A stretch of 64,000 nt of DNA, taken from contig DASXUQ010000002.1 in assembly GCA_036504735.1 (NCBI GenBank), positions 186,001 through 250,000 of the forward strand. The letters are read 5' to 3'. Below are positions 50,159-58,317 of this stretch, piece by piece. A program made the position numbers and the translations under genes. This DNA comes from a bacterium. GTDB lineage: Bacteria > Electryoneota > RPQS01. The notes under the pieces are model-generated. The model saw nothing but the letters and a program-made list of their open reading frames with translations. It was not told the origin of the DNA and searched no databases. Within the stretch, counting starts at the first letter, position 1. Each line of letters starts with the position of its first letter.

Positions 50159-50731
50159 TTACGCGGTCCGACCTTTCATCAGTTCCAAGGTCTGCATATA
50201 CGCGGCGACAAACTTCTCCACCAGCGGTCCGAGTTTCTCGTCGACCAGTTCTCCCTGCTCATTCCAGACCTTAGCCGCTTCACGCACATTCACCTGCTGC
50301 GGAATGACGAAGGCCTGCAAACCGGAGAGTGAAGCGCGCAGTTGGGGCATCATGCGCCACGTGCCGAAAGGACCATTGGACGCGCCCATCAGCCCTACCA
50401 CTTTGCCGTTCCACGGATTGGAGCCGCCGCGCGAGGTCCAGTCGATGACATTCTTGAAGGTGCCGGGGATGCTGTAGTTGTATTCCGGACAGGCAATGAT
50501 TACGCCGTGGGCCGCGGCGATGCGCGCCTTAATCGTCCACGCATGCTGCGGCAAGCCCGGTCCTTCTTCGATGTCGCCGTCATAGGGGGGCAGCGGGTAC
50601 TCACACAGATCGAGGCGGTCCAACTCGACGCCGGCTTTTTCAAGATACGACTCGGCCAGTTTCAAAAGCTTGCGGTTATAGGATGCTTTGCGCAGCGATC
50701 CGGGAACGGTGAGAATACGTAAAGTGCTCAT
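50159..50731 (-). CDS. NADPH-dependent FMN reductase
   Basis: The 190-residue flavodoxin-like protein has the FMN-binding TVPGSLRKASYNRKLL loop, ACPEYNYSIPGTFKNVIDW and GLMGASNGPFGTWRM, matching the ArsH/SsuE-type NADPH:FMN reductase family (chromate or quinone reductases). It is cytosolic, and the physiological acceptor is unknown. The ATG at 50731 begins the conserved strand. It stands alone on the minus strand. Confidence 0.9.
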   Translation of the reverse strand: MSTLRILTVPGSLRKASYNRKLLKLAESYLEKAGVELDRLDLCEYPLPPYDGDIEEGPGLPQHAWTIKARIAAAHGVIIACPEYNYSIPGTFKNVIDWTSRGGSNPWNGKVVGLMGASNGPFGTWRMMPQLRASLSGLQAFVIPQQVNVREAAKVWNEQGELVDEKLGPLVEKFVAAYMQTLELMKGRTA

Positions 50732-50980
50732 GGAAGTTTTGTGTTTGACGGCTTCACGCATCGTGCAGGGGTCGTCGGAAGGTCAGATCCGCAAAAGTGC
50801 CCGGCGCCGCAGGGATCGCTTTTTGCTTGGATAAACGGGTATGAGACAGGGCTTTCCCGATTCTGAAAAGGCGTCCGAAAAACCCGCAGACCTTCGTCGT
50901 GAGAACGCGCACATGATCCCGATGATTTACCGGTCCGCACGCGTGTAAAGTGATACGCGAATGACGGGAAGGAGCGCGGC

Positions 50981-51220
50981 ATGGACACGAAGCCAACGCA
51001 TCCAACACGGAGTCAGAGACTGTTCGATCTGATTTCCACCCCCTTGCGGCTCTCCGTCAAGCGAAGAACGGAGGAAATCAGCTCGTCGCAAATTGATGGG
51101 AAAGAGGTGACCCGGCACAGGGTGACAATCTCGCGGCAGCTCAGTCCACTGGGAGTCATCATGCTGCTGCTGCAACTGATTGCGTTTCTGATCTGGTTCT
51201 ACTACCGGCTGTGGGATTGA
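50981..51220 (+). CDS. Small single-pass membrane protein
   Basis: A 79-residue protein with a basic N-terminal half and one C-terminal transmembrane segment (LGVIMLLLQLIAFLIWFYY). AAGGAG lies six bases before the ATG. It ends exactly where the convergent tag gene ends. No family is recognised. Confidence 0.6.
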   Translation: MDTKPTHPTRSQRLFDLISTPLRLSVKRRTEEISSSQIDGKEVTRHRVTISRQLSPLGVIMLLLQLIAFLIWFYYRLWD

Positions 51221-51808
51221 TCAGGATTGCACACGCAGCATCTTGTGGCGGAAACAGTCGACGGTGTGGTCATTGACCATGCCCGCGCCCTGCATGAAGG
51301 CGTAGCAGATCGTCGGCCCGACGAACTTGAAACCGCGCGCCTTCAGCTCTTTGGACATCGCCTCGGCTTCGGGGCTGATGGCAGGGATGTCCTTGATCGT
51401 TTTGAAGCGGTTATGAATCGTCTTCCCGCCGGTGAACTGCCAGATGAAGGTGTCGAAGCTGCCGAACTCTTTTTGCACCGCCAGAAAGGCGCGGGCATTG
51501 CCGACAATCGCCGCCATCTTCAGGCGGTTGCGCACCAGCCCCGCATCCAGCAGCAGCCGCGCCACGTCCTTGTCGGTGAAGCGCGCAATCTTCTGCGGAT
51601 CGAAGTTGCACAATGCCTTGCGATAGTTTTCGCGCTTATGCAAAACGGTGCGCCAGGAGAGCCCCGCCTGCACCGCGTCCAGCACCATGAACTCGTAGAG
51701 CTTGCGGTCGTCATGCACCGGCACCCCCCACTCCTCGTCATGGTAGGCCAGCATCAGTTCGTCCTTCTCATCCGGCCACGCGCAACGCTTCTTCGCAGTC
51801 TCCTTCAT
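51221..51808 (-). CDS. tag: DNA-3-methyladenine glycosylase I
   Basis: The 195-residue enzyme matches Tag: RCAWPDEKDELMLAYHDEEWGVPVHDD at the N-terminus, GLSWRTVLHKRENYR, and NDHTVDCFRH at the C-terminus; Cys9, His23, His180 and Cys184 correspond to the zinc ligands. It removes 3-methyladenine from DNA in base excision repair. The gene starts two bases after the aldo/keto reductase stop, so the two are co-transcribed. Confidence 0.95.
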   Translation of the reverse strand: MKETAKKRCAWPDEKDELMLAYHDEEWGVPVHDDRKLYEFMVLDAVQAGLSWRTVLHKRENYRKALCNFDPQKIARFTDKDVARLLLDAGLVRNRLKMAAIVGNARAFLAVQKEFGSFDTFIWQFTGGKTIHNRFKTIKDIPAISPEAEAMSKELKARGFKFVGPTICYAFMQGAGMVNDHTVDCFRHKMLRVQS

Positions 51809-51810
51809 GC

Positions 51811-52806
51811 CTACTCCTTCGGATGCACATAGCCGCCCGCCGCGCGCACGCGCTCGAGGCGTTCGGCGAGCAGGTCGTCGATTTTGTCCAGATGCGTCTG
51901 CGAGAGCTTCCAGCCCGAGCCGCCGGCGGTTTCTTCGATCTGTGACGGGCGGCGGGCGCCGACAATGGCGCTGGTGACTTCGGGCCGCCGCAGCACCCAG
52001 GCGATGGCGAGCTGGGCCACGGTCTTGTTGTACTGCCCGGCAATCACCCGCAGGCCCTCGATGAAATCGAGATTGATTGCCACATTGGGCGGCGTGTGCT
52101 CTTTGGAACGCTGCCGCCAGTCATCCTCGGCCATGCGCTGGGGATCGAATTTGCCCGTCAGCAGTCCGGCCTGCATGGGACTGTAAGCCAGAAAGCCGAT
52201 GTGGTGCCCGGCGCCATAGGGCAGGGCCTCCTTTTCCACCAAGCGGCGCATGAGGCTGTAGGCGCTCTGCAAACTGGAGATGTGCCGCACCTTTTCCGCG
52301 CGGTACATGTGATTCATGTCATAGTGGAAATTGGATACGCCGCCGTAGCGCACCTTGCCTTCGGCAATCAGGTCGCCGATGGCCTTCCAGCCCTCTTCAA
52401 GGTGCTCCTCATCGGCGGGCCAGTGGATCTGATACAGGTCAATCGCATCGATCTTCAGCCGCTTGAGGCTCTGCTCGCATTCGCGCTTGACGCTCTCAGC
52501 CTTCAGGCTCTGCGAAACTTCGCGCTGCTCATTCCACACCTGCGAGCACTTGGTGGCGATGATCACATCCTTGCGCCGTCCGGCAATGGCTTTGCCCACC
52601 ACCTCTTCACTGTGTCCGAGGCCGTAGATGGCCGCGGTGTCAATCCAGTTGATGCCCAGTTCCAGTGCGCGATGAATAGCGGCAATGGAGTCGCGGTCAT
52701 CCTGTTCCCCCCAACTGAAAGCCGTCCCCTGCCCTCCCATCGCCCACGCCCCCACGCCGATTTCGGTCAAATCTAAGCCGGTGTTTCCGAGTTTACGAGT
52801 TTGCAT
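51811..52806 (-). CDS. Aldo/keto reductase
   Basis: The 331-residue reductase has the motifs GLDLTEIGVGAWAMGG, NWIDTAAIYGLGHSEE with the catalytic Asp/Tyr, ATKCSQVWNE with Lys, and IDAIDLYQIHWP. It belongs to the YhdN/IolS-like NADPH aldo-keto reductases. It is unrelated in detail to the reductase at 35785-36825. GGAGG precedes the ATG. Confidence 0.9.
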   Translation of the reverse strand: MQTRKLGNTGLDLTEIGVGAWAMGGQGTAFSWGEQDDRDSIAAIHRALELGINWIDTAAIYGLGHSEEVVGKAIAGRRKDVIIATKCSQVWNEQREVSQSLKAESVKRECEQSLKRLKIDAIDLYQIHWPADEEHLEEGWKAIGDLIAEGKVRYGGVSNFHYDMNHMYRAEKVRHISSLQSAYSLMRRLVEKEALPYGAGHHIGFLAYSPMQAGLLTGKFDPQRMAEDDWRQRSKEHTPPNVAINLDFIEGLRVIAGQYNKTVAQLAIAWVLRRPEVTSAIVGARRPSQIEETAGGSGWKLSQTHLDKIDDLLAERLERVRAAGGYVHPKE

Positions 52807-52861
52807 AATGGGACCTCCCTAACTATTTATTCACCAAACAGTATGCACGCTTGGAACGAGA

Positions 52862-53434
52862 TCAGATTGGAGATCGATACTCCCGATTGATTGCCGTTAC
52901 CACGAAGTAAAGGCTTACTCCTAGCGCAAAAATCGTCAGTGCCACCTCAACGACCAAAACAAGTACGTAACAAGCTTGCAAGGATGAGTAGTTTGGCAGC
53001 AACAATATCGACATTGCAGTCGGGAGCACGATAGCCAGAATGCTCTTGACCAAGTCAGGTGCCAGTGATTGTCGGTGCTTTTCGATCAGTTGACACCTGC
53101 GAAGCGAAACATCATATCTCGGGTCTTTCTTCAGTGCCCCTGCTATGTCGCTGGAATAGATGTGACTCCGCATCCCACCACCTGCGATCCGATTGATATC
53201 GTTTTCTATCGCCTTTGAATCAGCACAATCAACAGGAATCGCTTGGCCGTTCGAAGTCATAGAATCTCGAACAAGTCGAACGAGATTTTCAAAGTGCGAC
53301 TGATACTGTTGCTGCAACTGTTGCAAACGGAATACAACGAAGACACCAAGGAAAGCCACTAAAGCCATGTTTCCCTGAAAAACGGTACTGTGAAAATACA
53401 GCCAGATCGTTGATTGATCTGCGGGCATGTTCAT
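52862..53434 (-). CDS. Membrane protein, unknown
   Basis: The 190-residue protein has an N-terminal transmembrane segment, a ~90-residue soluble region (with QQLQQQYQSHFENLVRLVRDS as a coiled coil) and two C-terminal transmembrane segments. No family is recognised. The ATG is supported by AAGGAA. It lies just downstream of the TPR protein gene. Confidence 0.6.
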   Translation of the reverse strand: MNMPADQSTIWLYFHSTVFQGNMALVAFLGVFVVFRLQQLQQQYQSHFENLVRLVRDSMTSNGQAIPVDCADSKAIENDINRIAGGGMRSHIYSSDIAGALKKDPRYDVSLRRCQLIEKHRQSLAPDLVKSILAIVLPTAMSILLLPNYSSLQACYVLVLVVEVALTIFALGVSLYFVVTAINREYRSPI

Positions 53435-53437
53435 AGT

Positions 53438-53944
53438 CTATTCCTTCGGCACATTGTCTTTGGTGTAGGGCGCAGTGAGGATCAACAGGCGCGGGTCATC
53501 GAGCAGGGGATTCCAGCAGGGATCGGAGAATGGCCAGGATTTGACGGTGGAATCGAGGGCAATCGCATGGGCAAGATCTGCCAGCGCTGTGTCGGCGCGG
53601 CCCGCGACGGAGTTGTCGCAGCCGCGGTGCCACCATGCGCTGACGTAATCGGGCTTGAGGCCGAGCGCCCTGTCGAAGGCCCGCTGGGCCTCGGCGTGGC
53701 GGTTCAGGCGGGCCAGCGTTGCACCGTAACTGTGCCATGCCCGCGCGTTGTGAGGATTGTACGTCAGGGAGCTGTCGAACAGGCTCAGCGCGGCCTCGAG
53801 ATGTCCGGGCAGGTACTCGGAGTAGCCGCGTTCGAAGAAGAGATCCGAGGATTGCAGCGAATCCGCAGGCTCAGGGGCCGGAAGCGGATCGCCAAAAGCC
53901 GCCCATGCGAAAATCATGGGCAGCAGCACGCACAGGTACGTCAT
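53438..53944 (-). CDS. Secreted TPR protein
   Basis: The 168-residue protein has a signal peptide and about three TPR units (FFERGYSEYLPGHLEAALSLFDSSLTYNP, AWHSYGATLARLNRHAEAQRAFDRALGLKP). TPRs mediate protein binding; the partner is unknown. The start at 53944 is preferred over the longer reading, which would overlap the upstream gene. It is 17 bases after the 103-residue gene. Confidence 0.75.
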   Translation of the reverse strand: MTYLCVLLPMIFAWAAFGDPLPAPEPADSLQSSDLFFERGYSEYLPGHLEAALSLFDSSLTYNPHNARAWHSYGATLARLNRHAEAQRAFDRALGLKPDYVSAWWHRGCDNSVAGRADTALADLAHAIALDSTVKSWPFSDPCWNPLLDDPRLLILTAPYTKDNVPKE

Positions 53945-53961
53945 GGCTTTACCGCTGCCGG

Positions 53962-54273
53962 TTATTCCGCAGCCGCGAGCTTCCGCCAATGGGCCAGACC
54001 CACATTGCCGTAGATCCGACGGATACATGCCTGCTTTTTGCCGTCCAGCACTTTCTGAGCGATCTCGCCCACGGAACGCGCGTGCAAATCCTGCCAGCCG
54101 CGCTCAGTCTCCAGCCAGGCCACGATCTCTCCCGGTTCGTATTCCTCGCCGCCGCCATGCAGGGTCTCGAACATATCAATCGCCGTGGCCTTGTCCAGCG
54201 GCCGCAGGACCGCGCCGCGTTCCGTGACAATCCGCGTAAAACTCTGCATCGCTATTTCGACTACTTTGTTCAT
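53962..54273 (-). CDS. Small hypothetical protein
   Basis: A 103-residue protein with a helical layout (ATAIDMFETLHGGGEEYEPGEIVAWLE, ARSVGEIAQKVLDGKKQACIRRIYG). No family is recognised. GAGG lies six bases before the ATG. It leads an operon with the TPR protein. Confidence 0.55.
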   Translation of the reverse strand: MNKVVEIAMQSFTRIVTERGAVLRPLDKATAIDMFETLHGGGEEYEPGEIVAWLETERGWQDLHARSVGEIAQKVLDGKKQACIRRIYGNVGLAHWRKLAAAE

Positions 54274-54366
54274 CGTATACCTCTTTGACCGGTTAAGACT
54301 ATCTCCTGACCCTGCATGTCCTGTTCTTTACACTCGCGTTCGTGATCTTTTGCTCCTGAAATTTGG

Positions 54367-56394
54367 CTACTTCGTCATCCACTTCTTAAACCAGCCCGCA
54401 ATGCCTTCGAGCCGGATCACACGCCGGTCGGGCCTTCCGCCGCGACTCAAACCATGGGACTCTTCGGGGAAGCGCCAGAATTCGACGGGAGCCTTGCCAC
54501 GGATCTTGATGCGCGCATAAAGCTGTTCGGCCTGTTCCACCGCGCAGCGCATGTCGTTCTCATTGTGCAGAATCAACAGCGGGGTACGGATGTTGTCGGC
54601 ATAGGAGATGGGCGACATGGCGGCATAGCCCTCGGGATTGTCCCACGAATAGCCGCCGAACTCATAGTTATCCTGAAAGCCGATATCCGAGGTGCCGGCA
54701 AAGGTGGACAGATCCACCACCGAGCGCTGCGTGACAGCGGCGCGGAAGCGATCCGTGCGGCCCACGGCCAGATTGGTCATATAGCCGCCGTAAGAGCCGC
54801 CGGTGATGCCGATGCGTTTCTTGTCCACATAGGGCTGCGCCTCCATCCAATTGGCGGCGGCAAGGATATCTTCGTAATCATACGTGCCCCATGCCGCCAC
54901 GGTGCAGCCGGCGAACTCCTTGCCATACCCTTGCGAACCGCGCGGGTTGGTGAAGAACACCACGTAACCTTCCGCCGCCAGATACTGCATCTCATGGAAG
55001 AAGGTGCGGCCATACTGCGTACGCGGGCCGCCGTGCACCTCGAGAATCGCCGGATATTTTTTCCGCGGATTGAAATCGGGCGGCGTGACCACCCAACCCT
55101 GCAGCCGCGTGCCGTCGCCCGACTTGAAATGAACTTCCTTGGTTCTGCCCAGCGCGCGTGTGGCCAGAAAATCTTCGTTGAAACCGGCCAGCCGCTCGAA
55201 GGCCGGATGCGCGGCGGTGTTATCGTCACAGAACTGAATTTCGCCGATGGTCTCGAAGTCCAGATGCAGCAGCGCCAGCGCCGCGCCGGATACCGTGTAC
55301 AATCCCACCTGTCCGGGGACATCCCACACCGGCTCGGGAGTTCCGGGCTTCAGACCGATGCGTGCCAGATAGGTGTCGCCTTCGGAGGTAATCTGGTAAT
55401 AGATCTTGCGGCTGTCCGCGCTCCAGGCTACCAGTGGCAGGCCCAGACCGTAGCCGCAATCGCCAATGGTAATATCTCCGGGCTGACGGTCGAATCCCGG
55501 CGTCAGATTGCGCTGCTTGCCGGTGGTCAGATCCACCAGCCACGGATGAAGCTGCTCCACGCCCCAGGCATCCTGCAGATTGTGGTGGCCGATGTACACC
55601 AGATATTTGCCATTGGGGCTGAAAGCCACTGCGTCCTTTTCGCCCAGCGGCACATTCAGCGGCTTCTTACGGCCCGTGCGCACATTGAGCAGCGTGATCT
55701 GCATGTGGAAGGGATGCACGTCGGGGTCGCGGTGCGCGTTGCTGACATAGGCGGCGGTCTTGCCGTCAGGGGCCAGCGTCCAGCTTTCGACGTCCACCTT
55801 TCCTTGAGTCAGCGGCAGAAATTCCTGCGTAGCCAGATCCAGCCGGTAAAGCTGCCAGCGTTCTTCGGGCAAAAAGCCGTCGCCGTCCAGACGATAGTAC
55901 AGGCGGTTGATCTTGCGCACGGCAGGCGTCTTGTGCTCGACGTCCTTGCCTTCTTCCAGCGCCTTTTCGGCGTCGGGATCCGGATCGCTCTTGCGGTACT
56001 TGACAATCAGCGTGCTGTCCTGCTCCGCCCATTTCATGTCACTGAACGCGCCCAGCGTCTTGAAGATCTCGCGCGGTTCGCCGCCGCTGCGTTCGATCAA
56101 CAGAATCCGGTCCACGCCCTTTTCGTTGCGCAGAAACGCGAGCCGCGTGCCGTCCTCCGACCACACCGGCGCGCGGTCACTGTGCTCGCCGAAGGTCCAC
56201 TGCCGCGATTCTCCCGTCTGCGTGTCCAATACGTGTAGATTCGCGAAATATTTTTTCTTCTCCAGATCGCACCAGGACAGGGTGTAGGCCAGCAGCGCTC
56301 CGTCGGGACTCAGCGCCAGCGAGCGTACGAACTTCAGCGCGGCAAAATCCTGCGCCGTAATGCGCGTCTTTGCGGTTTTCTTGGTTGCAGCCAC
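54367..56394 (-). CDS. S9-family prolyl oligopeptidase-like peptidase
   Basis: The 675-residue protein has an N-terminal beta-propeller (repeats like GEHSDRAPVWSEDGTRLAFL) and a C-terminal alpha/beta hydrolase with Ser in GGSYGG (about 534), Asp in ENDM (about 614) and His in EESHG (about 647). This is the acylaminoacyl-peptidase/S9C type that removes residues from short peptides in the cytoplasm; no signal peptide is seen. It begins at GTG. Confidence 0.95.
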   Translation of the reverse strand: MAATKKTAKTRITAQDFAALKFVRSLALSPDGALLAYTLSWCDLEKKKYFANLHVLDTQTGESRQWTFGEHSDRAPVWSEDGTRLAFLRNEKGVDRILLIERSGGEPREIFKTLGAFSDMKWAEQDSTLIVKYRKSDPDPDAEKALEEGKDVEHKTPAVRKINRLYYRLDGDGFLPEERWQLYRLDLATQEFLPLTQGKVDVESWTLAPDGKTAAYVSNAHRDPDVHPFHMQITLLNVRTGRKKPLNVPLGEKDAVAFSPNGKYLVYIGHHNLQDAWGVEQLHPWLVDLTTGKQRNLTPGFDRQPGDITIGDCGYGLGLPLVAWSADSRKIYYQITSEGDTYLARIGLKPGTPEPVWDVPGQVGLYTVSGAALALLHLDFETIGEIQFCDDNTAAHPAFERLAGFNEDFLATRALGRTKEVHFKSGDGTRLQGWVVTPPDFNPRKKYPAILEVHGGPRTQYGRTFFHEMQYLAAEGYVVFFTNPRGSQGYGKEFAGCTVAAWGTYDYEDILAAANWMEAQPYVDKKRIGITGGSYGGYMTNLAVGRTDRFRAAVTQRSVVDLSTFAGTSDIGFQDNYEFGGYSWDNPEGYAAMSPISYADNIRTPLLILHNENDMRCAVEQAEQLYARIKIRGKAPVEFWRFPEESHGLSRGGRPDRRVIRLEGIAGWFKKWMTK

Positions 56395-56573
56395 GGGAAA
56401 TGCCCTCGAAAAATGATAAGGGAAATTATCTATATGCCGGACAACCCGGCACGTTCACCGTTGGGAACGGCTCCGTTGAATCTCGCTTCGAAAAAAGAGC
56501 GGGTCGCCTGTCGCATAACCCGCCCTTACCTTGCAAGGAACTTGTCTTAGTGTCAGCCTTTCAGCGTTTGCTC

Positions 56574-57356
56574 TTAGCCCTTGGCCGGCATATGGCTGGT
56601 CGTCCGGTGGTAGAGTTCGAGGAACATGGCGATGAGGCCGGACTCCGACGACTCCTTAATCATGTTGGCGATGTAAGGATGCGTCAGGAAGAAGTAGAAG
56701 ATCGCTCCCGACAGCGGAACACCGATCAGCACAAACAGCGCGTTGTGGCGGTGCTCGAGGCGGTCGGCGGCGCCGATCTCATGCAGGAAGCTCTCGACGC
56801 GTTCATCCTCGTAATCCTCTTCCGTCAGCGTCAGCGCATGGTAGGCCCAGAGCACAGCGGTGGGGATTGGAAACAGAAAGGCGACGCCGAGGAACTCACG
56901 CCAGAAATCGCGAACGCCGGTAAAGAGCAGCGCGAAAGGGACACCGATAATCAGGCCGATGGTGGTCAGCAGCCGGTACTGGCGGATGGTGGCGCGCTCC
57001 ACGCGCATGATCCGCGGAGCATTCAACATCAACGGGAAGTAGATTCGCCCAATCGTAGCCGCAAACATCGAGAGATACAGCACCGAAAGCACGAACCACA
57101 CCGGGTGCGAGTCCATGAAATTCAGCAGGTCCGGCTTGTGGAAGGCCTGCATGATCATCGCCAGCAACCCGTAGACGATCACCTGGATGTAGAACCAGAA
57201 GGTCATATTCCGGTCTTCCAGCCACTGACCTACTAAGCTCCGTTCGGGCATGCCGCTTCGGCGGCGAAATGCCTTAAAGCACAGCGGACAACTCTTGCGG
57301 AAACGTTTACGTAAAGGAATGCGTTTGAGACAGTGAGGGCAGTGCTTGGGGGACAT
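56574..57356 (-). CDS. Membrane protein with N-terminal zinc-ribbon pair
   Basis: The 260-residue protein begins CPHC...CPLC, a zinc ribbon on the cytoplasmic side, followed by about five transmembrane segments. The last ~60 residues hold a charged stretch (TLTEEDYEDERVESFLHEIG) and another hydrophobic segment. No family is named. The ATG at 57356 has CGGAG seven bases upstream. It is divergent from the hsp20 gene. Confidence 0.65.
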   Translation of the reverse strand: MSPKHCPHCLKRIPLRKRFRKSCPLCFKAFRRRSGMPERSLVGQWLEDRNMTFWFYIQVIVYGLLAMIMQAFHKPDLLNFMDSHPVWFVLSVLYLSMFAATIGRIYFPLMLNAPRIMRVERATIRQYRLLTTIGLIIGVPFALLFTGVRDFWREFLGVAFLFPIPTAVLWAYHALTLTEEDYEDERVESFLHEIGAADRLEHRHNALFVLIGVPLSGAIFYFFLTHPYIANMIKESSESGLIAMFLELYHRTTSHMPAKG

Positions 57357-57687
57357 GGTCGGACTCCGAAGGCTTCGCCGGAAGGATGGAATTGTAGAAG
57401 TATAGAATATACACCCTTGCCATTGAAGATGCAAGAGTTTACCTGACCTCAAAACAGACTATTCCGGTGCCCTTAGCCTGGCCAAAGGGCTTGCCGAATC
57501 CCCCGCTTTCGCCATAATTGCCTGTTGGCATGCTCCTCTGAACTTCCGATCAAATCCATCGCAACGGCTAACTCGCTATTCACTATTGATTTGTAAGCAC
57601 ATTCCGGTACCCCTGCATCGTGCTTAGGCTGTAGTGATCAGGGTATTGAAGACCCACGGGTATTTAAAGCAAGAAAAGAGGAAAGTC
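57357..57687. other. Divergent intergenic region before hsp20
   Basis: No gene is seen in these 331 bases. It must hold promoters for both the membrane protein and hsp20. No CIRCE repeat was found, and no single -35/-10 pair stands out. Confidence 0.4.
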
Positions 57688-58221
57688 ATGGCAATCACCA
57701 GATGGAGACCGCGCCGCTCGGAGATGACTCCGTTCGAAAATTGGTTCGAAAATTGGCCCATGCCCTTTTCCAACATGATGGAAGACGTGTTCGGCTCGAA
57801 TCGGGGAGAAAATATGCTGTGGGGACCGAACTCTGATATTATCGAGACGCCGGACCGGTATGAAATCCACTGTGAATTGCCCGGTGTCCGGCCGGATGAC
57901 GTGCAGATCACGTTGAACAATAATGTGCTGACGATTACCGGCGAGAAGAAGCAGGAGATCAAAGAGGAAAAGGACGGCCAGAACAACCCCCTGCGCATCG
58001 AGCGCATCTATGGCCGCTTCGAGCGCAACTTCGCGCTCCCGTCTTCTGTGAATCCGGATGCCGTGCATGCCACCTTCGAGGACGGCGTGCTGCATATCGA
58101 AATCCCCAAGGCAGAACAGGCCAAGAGCCGCCCCATCCGCATCGAATCCCGCGGCGGAATGCGCGAGCCGCAGGGAGAAGGTCCCATAGGTGGTGGAAAC
58201 GACCCCCGCCGCCGTCCATAG
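57688..58221 (+). CDS. Hsp20 small heat shock protein
   Basis: A 177-residue chaperone with an alpha-crystallin domain from about residue 45: DIIETPDRYEIHCELPGVRPDDVQITLNNNVLTITGEKK and GRFERNFALPSSVNPDAVHATFEDGVLHIEIPK. It forms oligomers that hold unfolded proteins. The C-terminal IxI-like motif PIRIE is present. AGAGGAAAG precedes the ATG at 57688. It is convergent with the Nramp gene. Confidence 0.95.
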   Translation: MAITRWRPRRSEMTPFENWFENWPMPFSNMMEDVFGSNRGENMLWGPNSDIIETPDRYEIHCELPGVRPDDVQITLNNNVLTITGEKKQEIKEEKDGQNNPLRIERIYGRFERNFALPSSVNPDAVHATFEDGVLHIEIPKAEQAKSRPIRIESRGGMREPQGEGPIGGGNDPRRRP

Positions 58222-58245
58222 ACTCTCTTTTTTGTGGGAGGAGGA

Positions 58246-58285
58246 GCAAAAAGCGCGAAACCCTAAACAGGCTTCGCGCTTTTGC
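58246..58285. terminator. Bidirectional terminator between hsp20 and the Nramp gene
   Basis: A GCAAAA(A)GCGCGAA / TTCGCGCTTTTGC hairpin with A and T tracts on either side can stop transcripts from both converging genes. Confidence 0.8.
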
Positions 58286-58317
58286 CTTACGTCCCCTTAG
58301 CCCTTAGCCTTTATCCC

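Noticed and set aside
54454-56238. 594-residue open frame on the plus strand
   Set aside because: It is antisense to the S9 peptidase, has no start signal and no recognisable domain; the minus frame has a full catalytic triad.
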